NCBI GenBank assembly: GCA_004558485.1
Contig: SFCS01000008.1
Location: forward strand, 8,015 to 72,014
Source of the DNA: Ruminococcus sp.
GTDB lineage: Bacteria; Bacillota; Clostridia; Oscillospirales; Acutalibacteraceae
Direction: 5' to 3'
DNA: 64,000 nt
The first letter of the stretch is position 1, and each line of letters opens with the position of its first letter. Shown here piece after piece: positions 63,961-64,000 of the stretch. Both the position numbers and the translations under genes were made by a program. The notes under the pieces were generated by a model. The model was not told the origin of the DNA, did no database searches, and worked only from the letters and a program-made list of their open reading frames with translations.

Positions 63961-64000
63961 TGGTCCGGAGGGCGCAGAACCCCCACGCAATTTTGCGAAG

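Noticed and set aside
63757..63990. A small minus-strand protein with the sequence LVRPEGLEPPAF
   Set aside because: This is the well-known false protein read from the reverse strand of a tRNA gene.

Overview
The window looks like a chromosome segment of a GC-rich, low-copy Gram-positive anaerobe of the class Clostridia, most like the Oscillospiraceae/Ruminococcaceae of animal guts. The reasons are a tyrosyl T-box leader, a manganese (yybP-ykoY type) riboswitch, an MsmX-type multi-sugar ATPase, YloV/Asp23, DUF6062-YmdB, FtsEX with an M23 hydrolase, and many cytoplasmic glycoside hydrolases. Genes start with good AGGAGG-like sites, and vegetative promoters (TTGxxx-17-TATxxT) are easy to find on both strands. 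There are no rRNA genes, CRISPR arrays or phage genes.

Layout. 1-3.4 kb: the start of a GH10-like xylanase gene and an acid-sugar dehydratase, divergent from an AraC regulator and an aldose epimerase. 3.5-5.7 kb: a LemA/DUF2207 membrane pair. 5.8-14.05 kb: a carbohydrate operon with a binding lipoprotein, two permeases, 4-alpha-glucanotransferase, an FAD amine-oxidase-like protein, a CE2-like esterase and a GH39-like hydrolase. 14.1-20.3 kb: a five-gene surface polysaccharide operon (flippase, ligase/polymerase, three glycosyltransferases). 20.5-26.0 kb: an AraC-flanked saccharide operon (GH16, MBL hydrolase, acid-sugar dehydratase, a deleted glycosidase remnant, SDR, GH3). 26.1-31.5 kb: AraC regulator, orphan ABC ATPase, gdhA, T-box plus tyrS, a broken carbohydrate-binding gene, ybaK. 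31.5-37.7 kb: uvrC, comM/yifB and a calcium-type P-type ATPase. 38-43.3 kb: a CdaR/PucR-like regulator, then ftsE-ftsX-M23-S41. 43.4-51.4 kb: DUF6062, ymdB, DAK2 (FakA/YloV), Asp23, an orphan OppA-like lipoprotein, pnp and rpsO. 51.5-57.4 kb: sugar isomerase, ispD, asnB, DUF4830, an rRNA pseudouridine synthase and msmX. 57.5-60.5 kb: a decayed IS3-bounded insertion carrying a GH20 gene. 60.5-64 kb: SDR, an RNA-type metallo-beta-lactamase, mntP with its riboswitch, and tRNA-Arg(CCG).

How it works together. The glycosidases whose N-termini can be read lack signal peptides, so the organism probably imports oligosaccharides and degrades them in the cytoplasm. The ABC cassette at 5.8-8.9 kb has no ATPase of its own, and the MsmX-like ATPase at 56.3 kb is the natural candidate to energise it. 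The two dehydratases and the epimerase would channel released sugars or sugar acids into central metabolism.

The most notable observations are the IS3-bounded GH20 cargo that splits a bidirectional terminator and carries a broken copy of the GH10 gene start, an S41 peptidase that has lost its nucleophilic serine, an in-frame deleted glycosidase inside an intact operon, and two fully overlapping antiparallel promoters. I did not find a clearly new multi-gene system.
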